Below are positions 8,847 through 17,017 of a DNA stretch of 64,000 bases, piece by piece. Source of the DNA: Candidatus Berkiella aquae (lineage in GTDB: Bacteria > Pseudomonadota > Gammaproteobacteria > Berkiellales > Berkiellaceae); the NCBI RefSeq assembly GCF_001431295.2, contig NZ_LKAJ02000001.1, positions 1,054,001 to 1,118,000 on the forward strand, read 5' to 3'. A model generated the notes under the pieces. That model was not told the origin of the DNA. It searched no databases and worked only from the letters and a program-made list of their open reading frames with translations. Each line of letters opens with the position of its first letter. The first letter of the stretch is position 1. The translations under genes and the position numbers were made by a program.

Positions 8847-10174
8847 AATTTTTGAGGACATCCACATTGATAAAATATTAAGGGACATCCATATTATGAT
8901 GAATCAACATAAAATTTATTTAATTGCTTCTTGCTTGTTCACATTTAGTAAAGTTAAGAGGGAAAAATTTGGAAAATAAATAAGATTATATCAATGAAGC
9001 GCCATTTTGAGCGTTGTGACAGAATGATTAACTATAAATAACACTTTTTAGCGGCATGGTAGCCTTTTGGTTTACGTTCCCGATGCTGCGAACCGAAGTC
9101 GACGAGTATGATTGAGTTGCCGACGGCATGAAAGAAATTTTTCTCAAGGTCGAGAACCATATTCATCCATCCGTTGGCAGATAGCTGCAATCTATCCAGG
9201 ATAGGGGCAAGATTGTCGGGTATTGCACCTCGTTTACCATCACGTAAGATTCTGCCGGTTTCATCGATGAGCTGAAAATAATCAGCTAATTTGAAATCGA
9301 TGTAAGGTGTTTTGTTATTGGCTTTCTCATTGGCAAAGGGCATTAAGCTTAAAGGCTGCTTAAGACTATTAGCTTGTTTGACGAAAGAGGCGAGATTGAA
9401 AGAAGAGGTGGTTGTAATCGTTTTTTTCTTTAACTGCTTGGCCACCATTTGTATGCGTTCGTAGATAGAAGTGAACTCGGCTTGTTCAGGGGTATTAACG
9501 ACTTTAGCGCGAATAGGATTTAAATCGACATAAGCCATAGCGGCAAGCAAAGCGCCTTCATCAAGCAAGGCTTGCGATTTAAATCTGCCTTCCCAAAACC
9601 GTCCGGTGACGGCTTCTTCTTTATTAGATAATCGAGCGATAGTTTCATTGAGACAGCGCATGAACCAACTAATGCTGGCAAGTCGCTGCCGCCAGAGGGC
9701 TATTTTTTGTTTGATTTCTAATTTTGAATAGCCCAAGACTTCTACTTGATTAGCGTCGTTAGGGAAGAGTTGTTGCCATCGCAGGAAGACTTCCTCGTCA
9801 GTCCATTGATTAGCGTCGTTATCGTTGACCCACAGTACAAGATGATAGTGATTGCTCATGACCGCATAAGCACAGATGCGAATGGCAAAGACTTCAGTGA
9901 GTTGTTTGATTCTACCGACAATCCAGGCTTTGCGGTGAGAATAATCTTGGCCGGACTGGGAATCGATACCACACAAGAAAGTACGACGTACACATCGCGT
10001 CATGCAATGGTAGTAAGGTGTGGCGCTTAAATCGATTTTGGTAGCACGGGCCGCTGTCATAATTCACCAAAGAAAGACTGAAGCGCCAACAATAAATTAA
10101 CTGCAATTAGCAGGTCAACCTAAAGTGGATGTCCTGTTAATTTAACCAATCTAAAATGGATGTCCTCAGAAATT
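8847..10174. mobile_element. RAYT-type element bounded by compound inverted repeats
   Basis: The transposase gene at 9032-10060 is enclosed by inverted ends. The outer 18 bases, 8847-8864 on the left and 10157-10174 on the right, match with one mismatch (AATTTTTGAGGACATCCA against the complement AATTTCTGAGGACATCCA). A second GGACATCCA copy lies inward on each side, at 8883-8891 and 10126-10134 (complement). So each end is a tandem pair of the same 9-mer. The right end overlaps the stop codon of the 10173-10721 gene, so insertion at that gene's 3' end is likely. Confidence 0.7.
9032..10060 (-). CDS. REP-associated tyrosine transposase (Y1_Tnp family)
   Basis: This 342-residue HUH-superfamily nuclease is related to IS200/IS605 TnpA and the RAYT proteins that mobilise REP palindromes. 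The metal-binding motif is SNHYHLVL (His71, His73). The catalytic tyrosine is probably Tyr177 in AYVDLNPIRA, a hallmark of the family, preceded by RFWEGRFKSQALLD. The full-length frame has no interruption, so it may be active. It is flanked by paired GGACATCCA inverted repeats that are likely its recognition sites. The C-terminal region after residue 215 is not recognised and is longer than in many RAYTs. Confidence 0.93.
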   Translation of the reverse strand: MTAARATKIDLSATPYYHCMTRCVRRTFLCGIDSQSGQDYSHRKAWIVGRIKQLTEVFAIRICAYAVMSNHYHLVLWVNDNDANQWTDEEVFLRWQQLFPNDANQVEVLGYSKLEIKQKIALWRQRLASISWFMRCLNETIARLSNKEEAVTGRFWEGRFKSQALLDEGALLAAMAYVDLNPIRAKVVNTPEQAEFTSIYERIQMVAKQLKKKTITTTSSFNLASFVKQANSLKQPLSLMPFANEKANNKTPYIDFKLADYFQLIDETGRILRDGKRGAIPDNLAPILDRLQLSANGWMNMVLDLEKNFFHAVGNSIILVDFGSQHRERKPKGYHAAKKCYL

Positions 10175-10721
10175 AAATTCGTTTGATGGGGGGGCGTTTG
10201 CCAGCGGGTTCACCTTCAATTGCGTTGCTAACATTTGCTATCTGATTACTTAAGATGCCTAATGCATCTGCTACTTTCTGATGGAGGAAAAAATAGCCAA
10301 GAAATCCGCCGGCAGCAGTCGATCCTGCAACGATGTATGGATACTGAGGATGCTGATTTAATCCAGTTGTTTTACCGACAATCGCAGTGAAGGCAAGAGC
10401 GCCACTTACGCCGAGCATTGCATTCGATTTGGCATTGACCGAACTGTACTGATCAATACTCTCTATTGCCGTGTTTAGGGTTTCTTTAATCGTTTTTTTA
10501 GCGGTTGCGGCTGCCTTCTCTGCATCAGGACGTTTACGATTAAACAAATCTTTGGCTTTATGCGAGAGTGCTTTTGCGCCTTCAGCCAGTTGTGGCGCTG
10601 CTAAAGTGAATGCAAAGCTTGCGACAGTTGTACCTACTGCAGTAAGCGGTGATAATTCAAATAAAAAACTGGTTCCGGTAGATGCTAATGCAACAATGGT
10701 TGCATTTTTAAACTGTGACAT
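10173..10721 (-). CDS. Unknown membrane protein, paralogue A of a tandem pair
   Basis: This 182-residue protein matches no family I know. The N-terminus (MSQFKNATIVALASTGTSFLFEL) and two stretches near 15-50 and 125-160 are hydrophobic. A lysine- and alanine-rich helical segment lies at about 50-95. It is a diverged duplicate of the next gene: both start MS-FKN and share the order MLG, GL-HP-YP, VAGST and G-FLG. A good ribosome site (GGAG) precedes the ATG. The stop codon overlaps the right end of the transposon at 8847-10174, so the native C-terminus may have been altered. Confidence 0.65.
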   Translation of the reverse strand: MSQFKNATIVALASTGTSFLFELSPLTAVGTTVASFAFTLAAPQLAEGAKALSHKAKDLFNRKRPDAEKAAATAKKTIKETLNTAIESIDQYSSVNAKSNAMLGVSGALAFTAIVGKTTGLNQHPQYPYIVAGSTAAGGFLGYFFLHQKVADALGILSNQIANVSNAIEGEPAGKRPPIKRI

Positions 10722-10817
10722 GACTAAACTCCATCATGAAAAAATAAAATGTCATGAGGCACTGAATCTAAAGATAAAGTGCCTTCATGAATAGACAGAA
10801 GAGGGTTGATGTTAGTC

Positions 10818-11411
10818 TTATTGTGTTGGTTTCTTCTTCTCTTTCTTATCTTTATCTTTATTTTCTTCGCCACTGTTCTCAGCAGTCGAGAGTTTAGTAG
10901 GAACTTTTGGTTTAAATGCTTTAGATGCGCTCTCTAGCATACTGCTGATTCGATGATTAGGAAATATAAAACCCAGAAAGCTACCTGTAACAGTTGAGCC
11001 AGCAACGGCATGAGGATAATAAGGGTGATCTTCTAATCCTGCTGCTTTAGCAATGCTCGTGCTCAGACTAAGGCCCATACTTGCACCCATTAACGTATTT
11101 TGTTCAGGATTGGTAGGGCTGACATTATAAAGCGCTTCTTTGGTTTTTCCGAAAAGGAATTTTGTTCCATCAACCGTTTTCCCGAAAAGGAATTTTGTAC
11201 TAGAAGTAACGGCAGGCAGTCCTTGGTCTTTTACCCAATTGACTGTGCCAACACCCGCATTAACGGTCATATCAAAAGCCGTTGGCAAAATGAATGTAGT
11301 GACAAAGCTACCGGCAATAACGGGGCCTGCGACTTCAGGAGGTAAATTAAGTAAAAGGCTGACGCCGGTTCCTGTGAGAGCGGCTGTGATAGAATTTTTA
11401 AAGCGTGACAT
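10818..11411 (-). CDS. Unknown membrane protein, paralogue B of a tandem pair
   Basis: This 197-residue protein is the upstream partner of the 10173-10721 gene, separated by 96 bases and probably co-transcribed. Hydrophobic stretches lie at about 8-50 and 105-155. The C-terminus is a charged tail rich in Lys, Glu and Asp. An internal duplication, TKFLFGKT-VDG-TKFLFGKT (about 72-90), is also visible as a DNA direct repeat. Paralogue A lacks this duplication. AAGGAA lies nine bases before the ATG. No function can be assigned; an exported or host-membrane-directed protein is one possibility. Confidence 0.65.
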   Translation of the reverse strand: MSRFKNSITAALTGTGVSLLLNLPPEVAGPVIAGSFVTTFILPTAFDMTVNAGVGTVNWVKDQGLPAVTSSTKFLFGKTVDGTKFLFGKTKEALYNVSPTNPEQNTLMGASMGLSLSTSIAKAAGLEDHPYYPHAVAGSTVTGSFLGFIFPNHRISSMLESASKAFKPKVPTKLSTAENSGEENKDKDKKEKKKPTQ

Positions 11412-11570
11412 GAGCGTGTTTCCTTACAACAATAAACAACGCAGCTAAACTAAATCTTCTGGAATTTACTGTCAACAGGTGATGGAAAATAGCTGAGTTG
11501 AGCTACATTGATTATTTATCTGATATTTTCAGAAATGTTCGAATATATTGGGTGAAATACTGAGGCAGGC

Positions 11571-11597
11571 AAGCGCAATTTAAAAACCATTGCGCTT
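11571..11597. terminator. Inverted repeat downstream of the FAD monooxygenase gene
   Basis: AAGCGCAA (11571-11578) and TTGCGCTT (11590-11597) form an 8-bp stem with an 11-base loop, 18 bases beyond the stop codon of the minus-strand gene at 11615. There is no clean T-run after the stem on that strand, so a termination role is only suggested by position. Confidence 0.4.
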
Positions 11598-11614
11598 GTT
11601 ATCAATCAACTTAT

Positions 11615-12925
11615 TTATGACAAAGTAGTTTTGGCAATCTTCTTTGTTTCGTTTTTTGTTTCGTTAGTAGGGGATACTTTCTTTTGCTCTTCAATCGTTT
11701 GATCATACTGAACAGTCAATTTTTGATTAAGCGTCGATGGCGTATAATGCCAGGTTTTTCCAGCCATAATATTGTTCCACCATTCTTCCATTAAAGTAGG
11801 CGTCATTTCCGACCAGGGTGGTGTTTGTGCTACTAAACCCTGTCCCATATTTTGTGAAATGAAAAACAATTGTTCTGCTTTTAATTGTTGCTGCTGCTGC
11901 CATGCCTCAAAATCATTTGTTTCAAAGGCTTTTACTAAACTAAGGCTATCCATCAATGCTTTAACGACACCTGAAGCAGAATGAGGTCGTAAAATTAAGG
12001 CTGCATCACCAATTAGACATGTTTGATCTTGAAGCACCTTCGGGGCTTTTAAATCATACACGGCTTGTAAAAAAGGTTTTTCTGTATGACAGATGATTTG
12101 CGCGATGTCTGAGGGTAAATGTGTTGTTGCAAATAGATGAAGATGTTTTTGCGTTTCTTTATTAAGACCACCGGGTGGGATTGAAACCTCATGTTTATTA
12201 CCATCGGTATCGATTAATTTATTTTCCAAATCGGCTTGCGAACATATTTCATACATCACCCAGTTCAATAAGGGAGCATCTGTTTGTTGACCCGGAATAA
12301 TATATAAAAGAAGGTGGCCATTAGGATAGACAAAGTAAGGAATGTGTTCGCTAAAGAGTTCGTTGGATTTAACTTCATTGAGAGGGATGACGCCTCGCCA
12401 AGCAATGTAACCTGCATAGTGGTATGTTGTTTCTGAAAAGAAAGCATTACGTACACCAGAATGAATCCCATCTGCCCCAATCAAAAAGTCAAAGCTATAC
12501 GAAGAGCCATCTTGCGTTTGCAGGTGGTATACTTTTTCTGTTTGCGATAAGGTTTCTACCATTTTCCCTTGGTGGTAATGGCTGTCAGGGATTCTTTTGC
12601 GTAACTGTGAATAGATATCAGACCAGTTAAGACACATGACGGCTATTGGTTGATCCCAGATGCTTTGATGGCTTTGGGTGATAAAAGAGCGGTGGCTAAC
12701 GCTTAACCTGGAAATATCTTTATCAAACAGGTTAGCAGCAATGCATTGTTGGATTAAAGGTTCGGGTAAGACAATGCCAGCTCCACGTCCCTCAAGTGGA
12801 TGTTCTGAGCGTTCTAAGATTGTTACCTTAGCACCAAGTTGCAAGAGCGAAGCGCCTACCGCTAAGCCAGCAATTGAGCCGCCGATAATTCCGATATGTT
12901 GTTCTTTCAATGGACCTGATTGCAT
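11615..12925 (-). CDS. FAD-dependent monooxygenase
   Basis: This flavoprotein of about 436 residues belongs to the aromatic-ring hydroxylase/UbiH-like group. The dinucleotide motif GIIGGSIAGLAVG is followed by ILERSEHPLEGRGAGI near the N-terminus. A DG motif reads FDFLIGADGIHSGVR, and the second FAD motif reads CLIGDAALILRPHSASG. The frame is open to 12985, but ATG 12925 has a strong AAGGAG site and puts the FAD motif at the usual distance from the start, so it is preferred. The substrate is unknown. The region after FAD motif 2 includes a Gln-rich run (WQQQQQLK). It is divergent from the small gene at 13029. Confidence 0.85.
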   Translation of the reverse strand: MQSGPLKEQHIGIIGGSIAGLAVGASLLQLGAKVTILERSEHPLEGRGAGIVLPEPLIQQCIAANLFDKDISRLSVSHRSFITQSHQSIWDQPIAVMCLNWSDIYSQLRKRIPDSHYHQGKMVETLSQTEKVYHLQTQDGSSYSFDFLIGADGIHSGVRNAFFSETTYHYAGYIAWRGVIPLNEVKSNELFSEHIPYFVYPNGHLLLYIIPGQQTDAPLLNWVMYEICSQADLENKLIDTDGNKHEVSIPPGGLNKETQKHLHLFATTHLPSDIAQIICHTEKPFLQAVYDLKAPKVLQDQTCLIGDAALILRPHSASGVVKALMDSLSLVKAFETNDFEAWQQQQQLKAEQLFFISQNMGQGLVAQTPPWSEMTPTLMEEWWNNIMAGKTWHYTPSTLNQKLTVQYDQTIEEQKKVSPTNETKNETKKIAKTTLS

Positions 12926-13028
12926 CGATAACGTCTCCTTGTGACATCGTGGCAGGTATTGTGAAACAATATCCTTATCTTGCATAGGGAATTGATTTTT
13001 AAGTTAAAAGGCTAATATTAGGGGTAGT

Positions 13029-13301
13029 ATGGGTAGGCATCAAAGCCTGGATAGTCATGTGAAAAAGAATTTGGAATGGCTAAAAGGCGTACCGGGTGTA
13101 TCGAAAGTCATTATCGGTATTTCTGAAAGCTGTCGACACCGCTTTCCACCGGGTTTTATTCGTTTCAAACAGGATGTCGAAGGCGGGATTAAAATCAATG
13201 CTTATTCGGGTAATGGGGTAACCGATCTCTTTATTAAAATCGACCCGATAAGTGAAAGAGAAAACATCAAAAATGCGCTGAGCAAACGCTTCGATCGTTG
13301 A
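13029..13301 (+). CDS. Conserved-looking small protein of unknown function
   Basis: This is a basic 90-residue protein. It opens MGRHQSLDSHVKKNLEWLKGVPGVSKVIIG, followed by a short SCRHRFPPGFIRFKQD segment with Cys and His. The second half (GGIKINAYSGNGVTDLFIKIDP) looks like beta strands ending in a helix. A ribosome site (AGGGG) precedes the ATG. The overall shape recalls small putative metal-binding proteins, but I cannot name a family with confidence. It is divergent from the FAD monooxygenase gene. Confidence 0.65.
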   Translation: MGRHQSLDSHVKKNLEWLKGVPGVSKVIIGISESCRHRFPPGFIRFKQDVEGGIKINAYSGNGVTDLFIKIDPISERENIKNALSKRFDR

Positions 13302-13420
13302 ATTTTTCCATCAATAAACAGCTAATCCACCATTTATCGATTGACGGAATTTTTTATTTGCCAACTCTAAAATCTGTGTTATAAGTTTCTTTATAAACTT
13401 TCCGCTTTGAATTTATGTTG

Positions 13421-13492
13421 AGTGGGTATTAAATGTGTACTCTTAGGGCTTCTCTCCCGTACCAAAATTCAAACGCAAAGAGTATACCCACT
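13421..13492 (+). promoter_or_regulatory. Stem-loop leader upstream of the permease gene
   Basis: AGTGGGTA (13421-13428) and TACTCTT (13438-13444) pair with one uninterrupted arm, AAGAGTA-TACCCACT (13478-13492). This gives a 15-bp stem with a 9-base bulge on the 5' side and a loop of about 33 bases. It lies 43 bases before the permease ATG. It does not match a riboswitch I recognise. It could be an operator pair or a cis-acting RNA. Confidence 0.4.
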
Positions 13493-13535
13493 GTCTCTAT
13501 TCACTATCTGGCTACTGTTACCTGAGGAACGCTGA

Positions 13536-14870
13536 ATGTCCCGAAAAATTGGTTTTTGGTCCGTTTTTCAATTGGTTACTGTCAGTCAATTTGGTTCAGG
13601 ACTTTTATTGCCTGCCAACTTAGCACCTTATGGCACTTTAGGTTTAAAAGGGTGGGTACTATCTAGCATCGGTGCAATGATCCTCGCTCTCATGTTTGCT
13701 TTGCTGTGTATTCGCTATCCTCGAACAGGGGGGCCACACGCTTATGTTCATGAAGCGTTCGGGCCTTCAGCAGCCTTCTTCACCGGATGGACTTACTGGA
13801 TTATTTCTTGGATTAGTACCACCGCTATCATTACCTCAGCAGTCGCTTACTTAACTCCCTTGATAGGGGAGCAATCGATGGCGTTTGAGATGTGCTTGGA
13901 GTTCTTCATTATTATTGCCGTCACTGCGGTCAATCTTAAAGGCGTCTATCGGGCTGGTAAGACTAACCTTTTAGTGATTGCCTTTAAAATCATACCTTTA
14001 CTCATGGTGCCGGTCATTGCGCTTTTCTTCTTTGAGAAAGGTAATATTACCCCAGTTAACATTGCCCCTGATGAAATGGGGAGTGCTTTAAATAATGTCA
14101 TGTTATTAACCCTATGGGGGTTCATTGGTTTTGAATCCGCTACCACGACCGCGGGGGATGTGAAAGATCCGGCTCGCATTTTCCCCAAAGCAATGGTGTT
14201 AGGGACGTTATTGGTTGCGGTTGTTTATTTTATTAGTAGCATTGGCATTATGGGTGTGATCCCAGGGGCAATCCTGGCGAATTCAGAATCCCCTTATGCT
14301 GATGCGGCGAAGGTCATTTTTGGTGGCCATTGGCATGTCTTGATTTCGTTGATTGCATGCTTTGTTTGTATTTCTGCAGTGAATGCTTGGACCTTGGCTA
14401 GCGGACAAATTGCTTTAGGGATTACCAAAGATAGGCTCATGCCTCGCTTTTTTGCCAAAACAAATAAGCATGGGGCGCCTGTCTTTGCGCTTATCTTTAG
14501 TTGCATTGGAACATTGCCATTAATTTACTTTACCCACAGTGATAATCTTGCTCAGAAAGTCAACACAATAATTGACTTATCGGTCACTTCCTTCCTTTTT
14601 GTGTACGTGATTTGTTGTATGTCGTTTTTAAAAATGATTTGGCAACAAAAACGCAGTGTCCGAGATTGGCAATGGTATTGTGGTTTCTTTTCACTCGCTT
14701 TTTGCCTATGGATTATGGCTTCTACGCCATTAAAAACGCTGGTAATTTGCAGCTTATTTGTTTTTAGTGGCCTTCCTATTTACCTTATCCGACGCAAGAA
14801 ATTAAAAGTCGCATTGGCTGAAAATTTATTCCAACCAGCACCGTCGACCTTAGCGAGCGACGCACCTTAA
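13536..14870 (+). CDS. APC-family amino acid permease
   Basis: This 444-residue integral membrane protein has about twelve predicted helices. It belongs to the amino acid-polyamine-organocation superfamily. The first helix carries the SQFGSGLLLP segment, which resembles the substrate-binding G[SA]G loop of AdiC-type transporters. WGFIGFESATTTAGDVKDPARIFPKA matches the conserved helix 6 and following loop. It may be an antiporter or importer of a cationic or neutral amino acid; the substrate cannot be read from sequence. GAGGA lies before the ATG. It stands alone, behind a stem-loop leader at 13421-13492. Confidence 0.9.
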   Translation: MSRKIGFWSVFQLVTVSQFGSGLLLPANLAPYGTLGLKGWVLSSIGAMILALMFALLCIRYPRTGGPHAYVHEAFGPSAAFFTGWTYWIISWISTTAIITSAVAYLTPLIGEQSMAFEMCLEFFIIIAVTAVNLKGVYRAGKTNLLVIAFKIIPLLMVPVIALFFFEKGNITPVNIAPDEMGSALNNVMLLTLWGFIGFESATTTAGDVKDPARIFPKAMVLGTLLVAVVYFISSIGIMGVIPGAILANSESPYADAAKVIFGGHWHVLISLIACFVCISAVNAWTLASGQIALGITKDRLMPRFFAKTNKHGAPVFALIFSCIGTLPLIYFTHSDNLAQKVNTIIDLSVTSFLFVYVICCMSFLKMIWQQKRSVRDWQWYCGFFSLAFCLWIMASTPLKTLVICSLFVFSGLPIYLIRRKKLKVALAENLFQPAPSTLASDAP

Positions 14871-14964
14871 ACGATTTATATGCATATAGATTTGGACTTT
14901 GTTTTATTTTTATTATAGGATGCAAAAAGTTTTGACTTGTTAAACTTTATAAAAGGGAGAAAAG

Positions 14965-15324
14965 ATGGCTACTGCTAAAAAGAAAGTTAAGGTTGTGAAG
15001 GCTACTAAGAAACCAGCGGCTAAAAAAGCTAAAGCTGCGCCTAAAGCAAAAGTTGCTAAAAAAGCCGTTGCTAAAAAAGCGAAAACCAAAGTAGCAAAAG
15101 CAAAAGTAGCTAAAGTAGCAAAACCCAAAGTAGCAAAAGCTGCTAAGCCAAAAGCGGCTAAAGCAAAAGTTGCTAAACCTGCTAAAGCAAAAGTTGCTAA
15201 AGCAAAGAAAGCTCCTGCTAAAGCTAAAAAAGCAGTTGCTAAAAAAGCTCCTGTTAAAGCAGGCGTTGCTAAAAAAAGAGGCCGTCCTAGCAAGAAAGCA
15301 GCTGCTTCAGTTGCAATGGCCTAA
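14965..15324 (+). CDS. Histone H1-like DNA-binding protein with an AT-hook
   Basis: This 119-residue protein is almost entirely Lys, Ala, Val and Pro, in repeats such as AKAKVAK and KPKAAK. That is the composition of bacterial histone H1-like and AlgP-type C-terminal tails that coat and condense DNA. Residues 103-111 (KKRGRPSKK) form a good AT-hook, able to sit in the minor groove of A/T tracts. A strong ribosome site (GGGAG) precedes the ATG. The opposite strand has a long alanine-rich open frame, which is a shadow of the repeats. A hairpin at 15340-15371 follows. Repeat number probably varies between strains. Confidence 0.88.
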   Translation: MATAKKKVKVVKATKKPAAKKAKAAPKAKVAKKAVAKKAKTKVAKAKVAKVAKPKVAKAAKPKAAKAKVAKPAKAKVAKAKKAPAKAKKAVAKKAPVKAGVAKKRGRPSKKAAASVAMA

Positions 15325-15339
15325 GGGCTTCTAACGATA

Positions 15340-15371
15340 GATACCTGCTAATAATATTATTGGCAGGTATC
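15340..15371 (+). terminator. Hairpin after the histone-like gene
   Basis: GATACCTGC (15340-15348) pairs with GCAGGTATC (15363-15371). The AT-rich centre AATAAT-ATTATT can extend the stem further. It begins 15 bases after the stop codon. No long T-run follows, only a pyrimidine-rich CATCTCTCCT, so it may be a weak terminator or an mRNA-stabilising hairpin. Confidence 0.5.
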
Positions 15372-15394
15372 ATCTCTCCTCAATATTTCAAATC

Positions 15395-15964
15395 ATGTCA
15401 TACAACTTACAATTGAGAAATAATTGCTATATCATCACCGGGGGACCTGGGGCTGGTAAAAGCACACTCATTGATGCATTCGCTCAACGTGGCTATCAAA
15501 CGGTTGCAGAAGTGGGGCGCCAGATCATACTCGAAGAACTTGCAACGGGGGGTAATGCATTACATACCGCCGATCGATTAGCTTTTCGTGAACGTATGCT
15601 AATGGCTTCAATTGCAGATTATCAAAAAATCCATGAACAGAATAAACCCATTTTTTTTGATAGAGGGATCCCCGATCTCATTGGCTATTCTTATTTAATC
15701 AAGCACCCAGTCCCTAGTCATTATTGGCAAGCCACTCAAAAATTGCGTTATAACCCTACCGTTTTTATTGCGCCGCCTTGGATTGATATTTATCAGCAAG
15801 ATTCAGAACGAAAACAAGATTTTCAGGAAGCGATTGATACCTATGAAGCTATTAAAAAAGGTTATCAAGACTGCGATTATATTCTAATTGAGCTACCCAA
15901 GGTTTCCGTTGAACAGAGAATTGCCTTTATGTTCGAAATAACGAATAATGTTAGTCCAAAATAA
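15395..15964 (+). CDS. AAA-type P-loop ATPase/kinase-like protein
   Basis: This 189-residue protein starts with a P-loop, ITGGPGAGKST (14-24), and belongs to the small AAA_28-like group of predicted nucleotide-binding proteins. FFDRGIPDLIGY near residue 90 fits the DRG/DxxD element of P-loop kinases. The C-terminal ELPKVSVEQRIAFM segment is typical of the group. The substrate is unknown; a nucleotide or small-molecule kinase is as plausible as an ATPase. It lies between the histone-like gene and the HAD-like gene, all on the same strand. Confidence 0.8.
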   Translation: MSYNLQLRNNCYIITGGPGAGKSTLIDAFAQRGYQTVAEVGRQIILEELATGGNALHTADRLAFRERMLMASIADYQKIHEQNKPIFFDRGIPDLIGYSYLIKHPVPSHYWQATQKLRYNPTVFIAPPWIDIYQQDSERKQDFQEAIDTYEAIKKGYQDCDYILIELPKVSVEQRIAFMFEITNNVSPK

Positions 15965-16004
15965 ATGATATTTAACTAACATATTTCTAAAAAGAGGCTT
16001 ATCT

Positions 16005-17000
16005 ATGGCAGTTCGTGGCCCCATCCCCAATAAATTACTTATCATTCTCGATTTAGACTACACACACTACAATACGGAAAAAGATGGCATTGTGATGTTG
16101 GGTGAATTGAATGCAAGTGATGATGCCATTGCTTTGCAATGTGGGCTTATATTAGATCATGAATTAACATTGGAAGAAAAAATCCTCTTTACCAAAGAAA
16201 AAGCGAAGAATTGGTTACATTTCTATAAAACGCAAGTCGAAATCGCTAAAGCATCTGGCATTCAATTAGTTTTCGGAATTGTCACCAATAAAACACACTA
16301 TGATGATATTGTTGAGCATGCTGTTATCGCCTTTAGAGAATTATTAGAACCAGGTCATTCAGGCATTTACGCTCATGATGAAAAAAATCAAGAATATTGT
16401 TTGATTAAACAGGGAAATGGTTATCACTACGAAAACCTGAATAAAGTTGAACAGCGTGGCTATATGGGTGACTGTCCTTTTTCACCGATTATTGTTGTCT
16501 ACAAAGAAGATAAAGGGCCTCATATTCTGAGTATTGCCCAGCATCATGGAATCTTACCTGAGCATTGCCTTGTGTTAGATGATACGCCAGATGTTATCTT
16601 CGATGCGCAACGTTATGGAATACGGACCGTGAGTTTTCATGAATTTTGCCCTGCTATCCGTGAAGGCACAGAAAAAGCAGCATTATTTAAAAGATTAGAT
16701 GATCCCCTCTTTGTGCAAGAGGTACTGCAGAAAAAACGTTTGGAAATTGTGAGCCATATTGAAGCAATGATTATGAGTGTTCAACAAAAGCGTATACAGA
16801 CTATTTCGCACACGACTATCAAAGAAGACCCTAAAGATCCATTCGATATTTTACATAGTTGGGGTTCTTATCGGCTGCGATTTCCTTTGGCGAAGCTTGT
16901 GTTATCTTATTCGAATGCGAGTGGAGGGGGAGAAGCTTGCTCATCGTATTCTGCTTCATCAAATTCTGAGCAGGATGTTGGATTTCGCCGTACGCCTTAA
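16005..17000 (+). CDS. HAD-like phosphatase family protein
   Basis: This 331-residue protein has HAD-superfamily motifs. Motif I is ILDLDYTHYN (Asp16, Asp18), motif II is GIVTNKT (Thr94) and motif IV is LVLDDTPDVIFD (Asp192, Asp193). It is therefore probably a magnesium-dependent phosphohydrolase with an uncommon Tyr after the second Asp. The C-terminal 80 residues, rich in Ser and Gly near the end, are not part of the HAD core and match nothing known to me. AGAGG precedes the ATG. It could be metabolic or an effector; the sequence does not decide. A strong hairpin follows the stop. Confidence 0.75.
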   Translation: MAVRGPIPNKLLIILDLDYTHYNTEKDGIVMLGELNASDDAIALQCGLILDHELTLEEKILFTKEKAKNWLHFYKTQVEIAKASGIQLVFGIVTNKTHYDDIVEHAVIAFRELLEPGHSGIYAHDEKNQEYCLIKQGNGYHYENLNKVEQRGYMGDCPFSPIIVVYKEDKGPHILSIAQHHGILPEHCLVLDDTPDVIFDAQRYGIRTVSFHEFCPAIREGTEKAALFKRLDDPLFVQEVLQKKRLEIVSHIEAMIMSVQQKRIQTISHTTIKEDPKDPFDILHSWGSYRLRFPLAKLVLSYSNASGGGEACSSYSASSNSEQDVGFRRTP

Positions 17001-17017
17001 CGGTTCTCATTTAAAGG

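Noticed and set aside
8895-8978. 27-codon frame starting MMNQHKIYLIAS
   Set aside because: Too short and without a ribosome site; lies inside the left end of the transposable element.
11100-11448. Plus-strand frames of 81 and 102 codons opposite paralogue B
   Set aside because: Antisense to a gene with a clear ribosome site and a paralogue; no supporting features.
14940-15293. 117-residue alanine-rich frame on the minus strand
   Set aside because: It is the exact antisense of the Lys/Ala repeats of the histone-like gene; its composition is explained by the complement of AAA/GCT codons and it lacks a ribosome site.
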